From assembly GCA_963575745.1 (NCBI GenBank), contig CAUYUJ010002769.1, positions 127,501-191,500 of the forward strand: a stretch of 64,000 bases of DNA. The letters are read 5' to 3'. This document shows positions 62,967 to 64,000 of the stretch, piece after piece. Position 1 is the first letter of the stretch, and each line of letters begins with the position of its first letter. The position numbers and the translations under genes were made by a program. The notes under the pieces were generated by a model. That model was not told where the DNA came from and ran no database searches. It saw only the letters and a program-made list of their open reading frames with translations. This stretch comes from Prorocentrum cordatum (Eukaryota > Sar > Dinophyceae > Prorocentrales > Prorocentraceae).

Positions 62967-64000
62967 AGTTCGCCAACTTGGTAAAAACCGTGCTCCCAGG
63001 CGCCTGGGCGGTCGGTGTCTAGGCCGTGGAGCAAGAGAGTCGCATTCAAATAGTCGTACAGTTCCACGGTCTCGAGCATGTGAATTTCCGATGGTGGTTG
63101 TCTTCGTCATTCCCCATTCACCCTCTCCGAATCCCGCCGCGCTTCTGCCGCTGGGGAGAAACTTCTGGCCGCTCGTAGCCATGACGTAGCCCAGGGATCG
63201 AAATGAGGCTGTGCCGAGTTGGTCCAGCTGTGTGCGGCGAGGGACGCCAGGTCGCCAACCCGCACAGGTCACAATGACCCGTCCGCAGGGCTCATAGGTG
63301 GAGCGGGGAAGTTTGATGAATCCAATGCTGCGCCTGCCTACGTAGCCGATTCCCTAGGGAACAGAGGAGTGGACTGACGCAGAGGATGACGCGGGGGTTG
63401 AAGGGCCGCAGTGTGAGACAGGCGACATCTGCGGCGTTCTCTGCACCTCTGCTAGCACGCGCTCCGCAGAGACGACTTGCGCGGATTCCGGCAACGGGCC
63501 AGCGCTGCTTGCGTTCTCGGGGCTCCTGTGGGGGCCAGATGGTCGAGCCCATGAGGCCTCCGTTCCAGCAGGCGTTGGCCGCCCGCCAGCTTGTACAGTG
63601 TTGCAGATTCTCCACCGGCAGGGCGGTATGCCACGTCCACCACATGCCGACAGACAGGCACGGTGGGTAAGCGGCGCGCCGTAATGACAGACAGGCGCGA
63701 AGCGTTTTTGTCTCAGCAAGCGAATGCCCCTCACGTCTCGTATAGGGCCGACTCATTTTTCCAAGGGCACATGCATCGTCCACCGCTCGCCGACTCACAG
63801 GCGCCACGGGTAAGCGGCGCACTGTAAAACAAGGAACGCACATCTCACATGATGCGCTCGCCGCGAGCTTGTACAGTTTAGTGGCGTTTCAAGACTGTGT
63901 CTGTGTATCTCGTGCACTGCAAGCTGTCACACGCGCAGGGAAGCAGCGGTGCACATCGCATTGCAGTGGCTACAGCTCAGATCTGGTGAATCTTAATTAG
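62967..64000. other. No gene found; short direct repeats
   Basis: GCCGAC(A/T)(G/C)ACAGGC followed by CGG.TAAGCGGCGC occurs at about 63648 and 63789. CTTGTACAGT occurs at 63590 and 63870. Otherwise unique DNA. Confidence 0.45.

Overview
The window looks like nuclear DNA of a dinoflagellate alga. The support is high GC, very low gene density, dense tandem and foldback repeats, decayed retroelements of the kinds common in dinoflagellate genomes, and one gene with the PAN/Apple plus conserved C-terminal domain layout seen in many dinoflagellate proteins. No species can be named from the sequence. Nothing looks prokaryotic, and I found no rRNA, tRNA, spliced-leader RNA or CRISPR locus. Family comparisons are from memory, because no search was possible.

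Layout. 1-900: the 3' end of one gene and a decayed reading frame. 1.0-6.5 kb: a broken tyrosine-recombinase (DIRS-like) retrotransposon in the order reverse transcriptase, RNase H, recombinase, methyltransferase-like motif. Its recombinase is split by a 1.95-kb insertion. 9.4-10.4 kb: the best single gene, a PAN/Apple-domain protein. 11.3-19.3 kb: small dispersed repeats, minisatellites and long CTC microsatellites, with one likely terminal exon at 18.2 kb. 20.0-22.7 kb: a second decayed reverse transcriptase with FVDD. 23.8-25.3 kb: a composite satellite (12-mers, ATC repeats, a 97-bp minisatellite). 27.9-29.6 kb: a GGT/GTG satellite bounded by related unique flanks. 32.3-34.9 kb: a nested satellite block whose ends are inverted copies. 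39.5-47.6 kb: a nearly complete LINE-type retrotransposon (ORF1-like zinc finger, AP endonuclease, YIDD reverse transcriptase, RNase H), broken by frameshifts and one stop and lying between 170-bp direct repeats. 53.8-54.4 kb: coding-like fragments of unknown function. 60.1-60.9 kb: pieces of a GNAT acetyltransferase gene.

The most interesting thread is a set of short foldback elements. Family F1 (five copies) has arms starting CATAAAC and reading GGCGCTCCGCGCGGATTTC. Family F2 (four copies) has AGATGGGGTC arms around ATCGGCGATGC repeats. Several F1 copies are followed by a polypyrimidine tract and AG, and one F1 copy lies between two pieces of the GNAT gene. That is what an introner (intron-generating) element would look like.

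Most long open frames here are translations of GC-rich satellites and are not genes. Several LINE frameshifts sit at homopolymers (C14, A14, G6), so sequencing error and true decay cannot be separated from this sequence alone.
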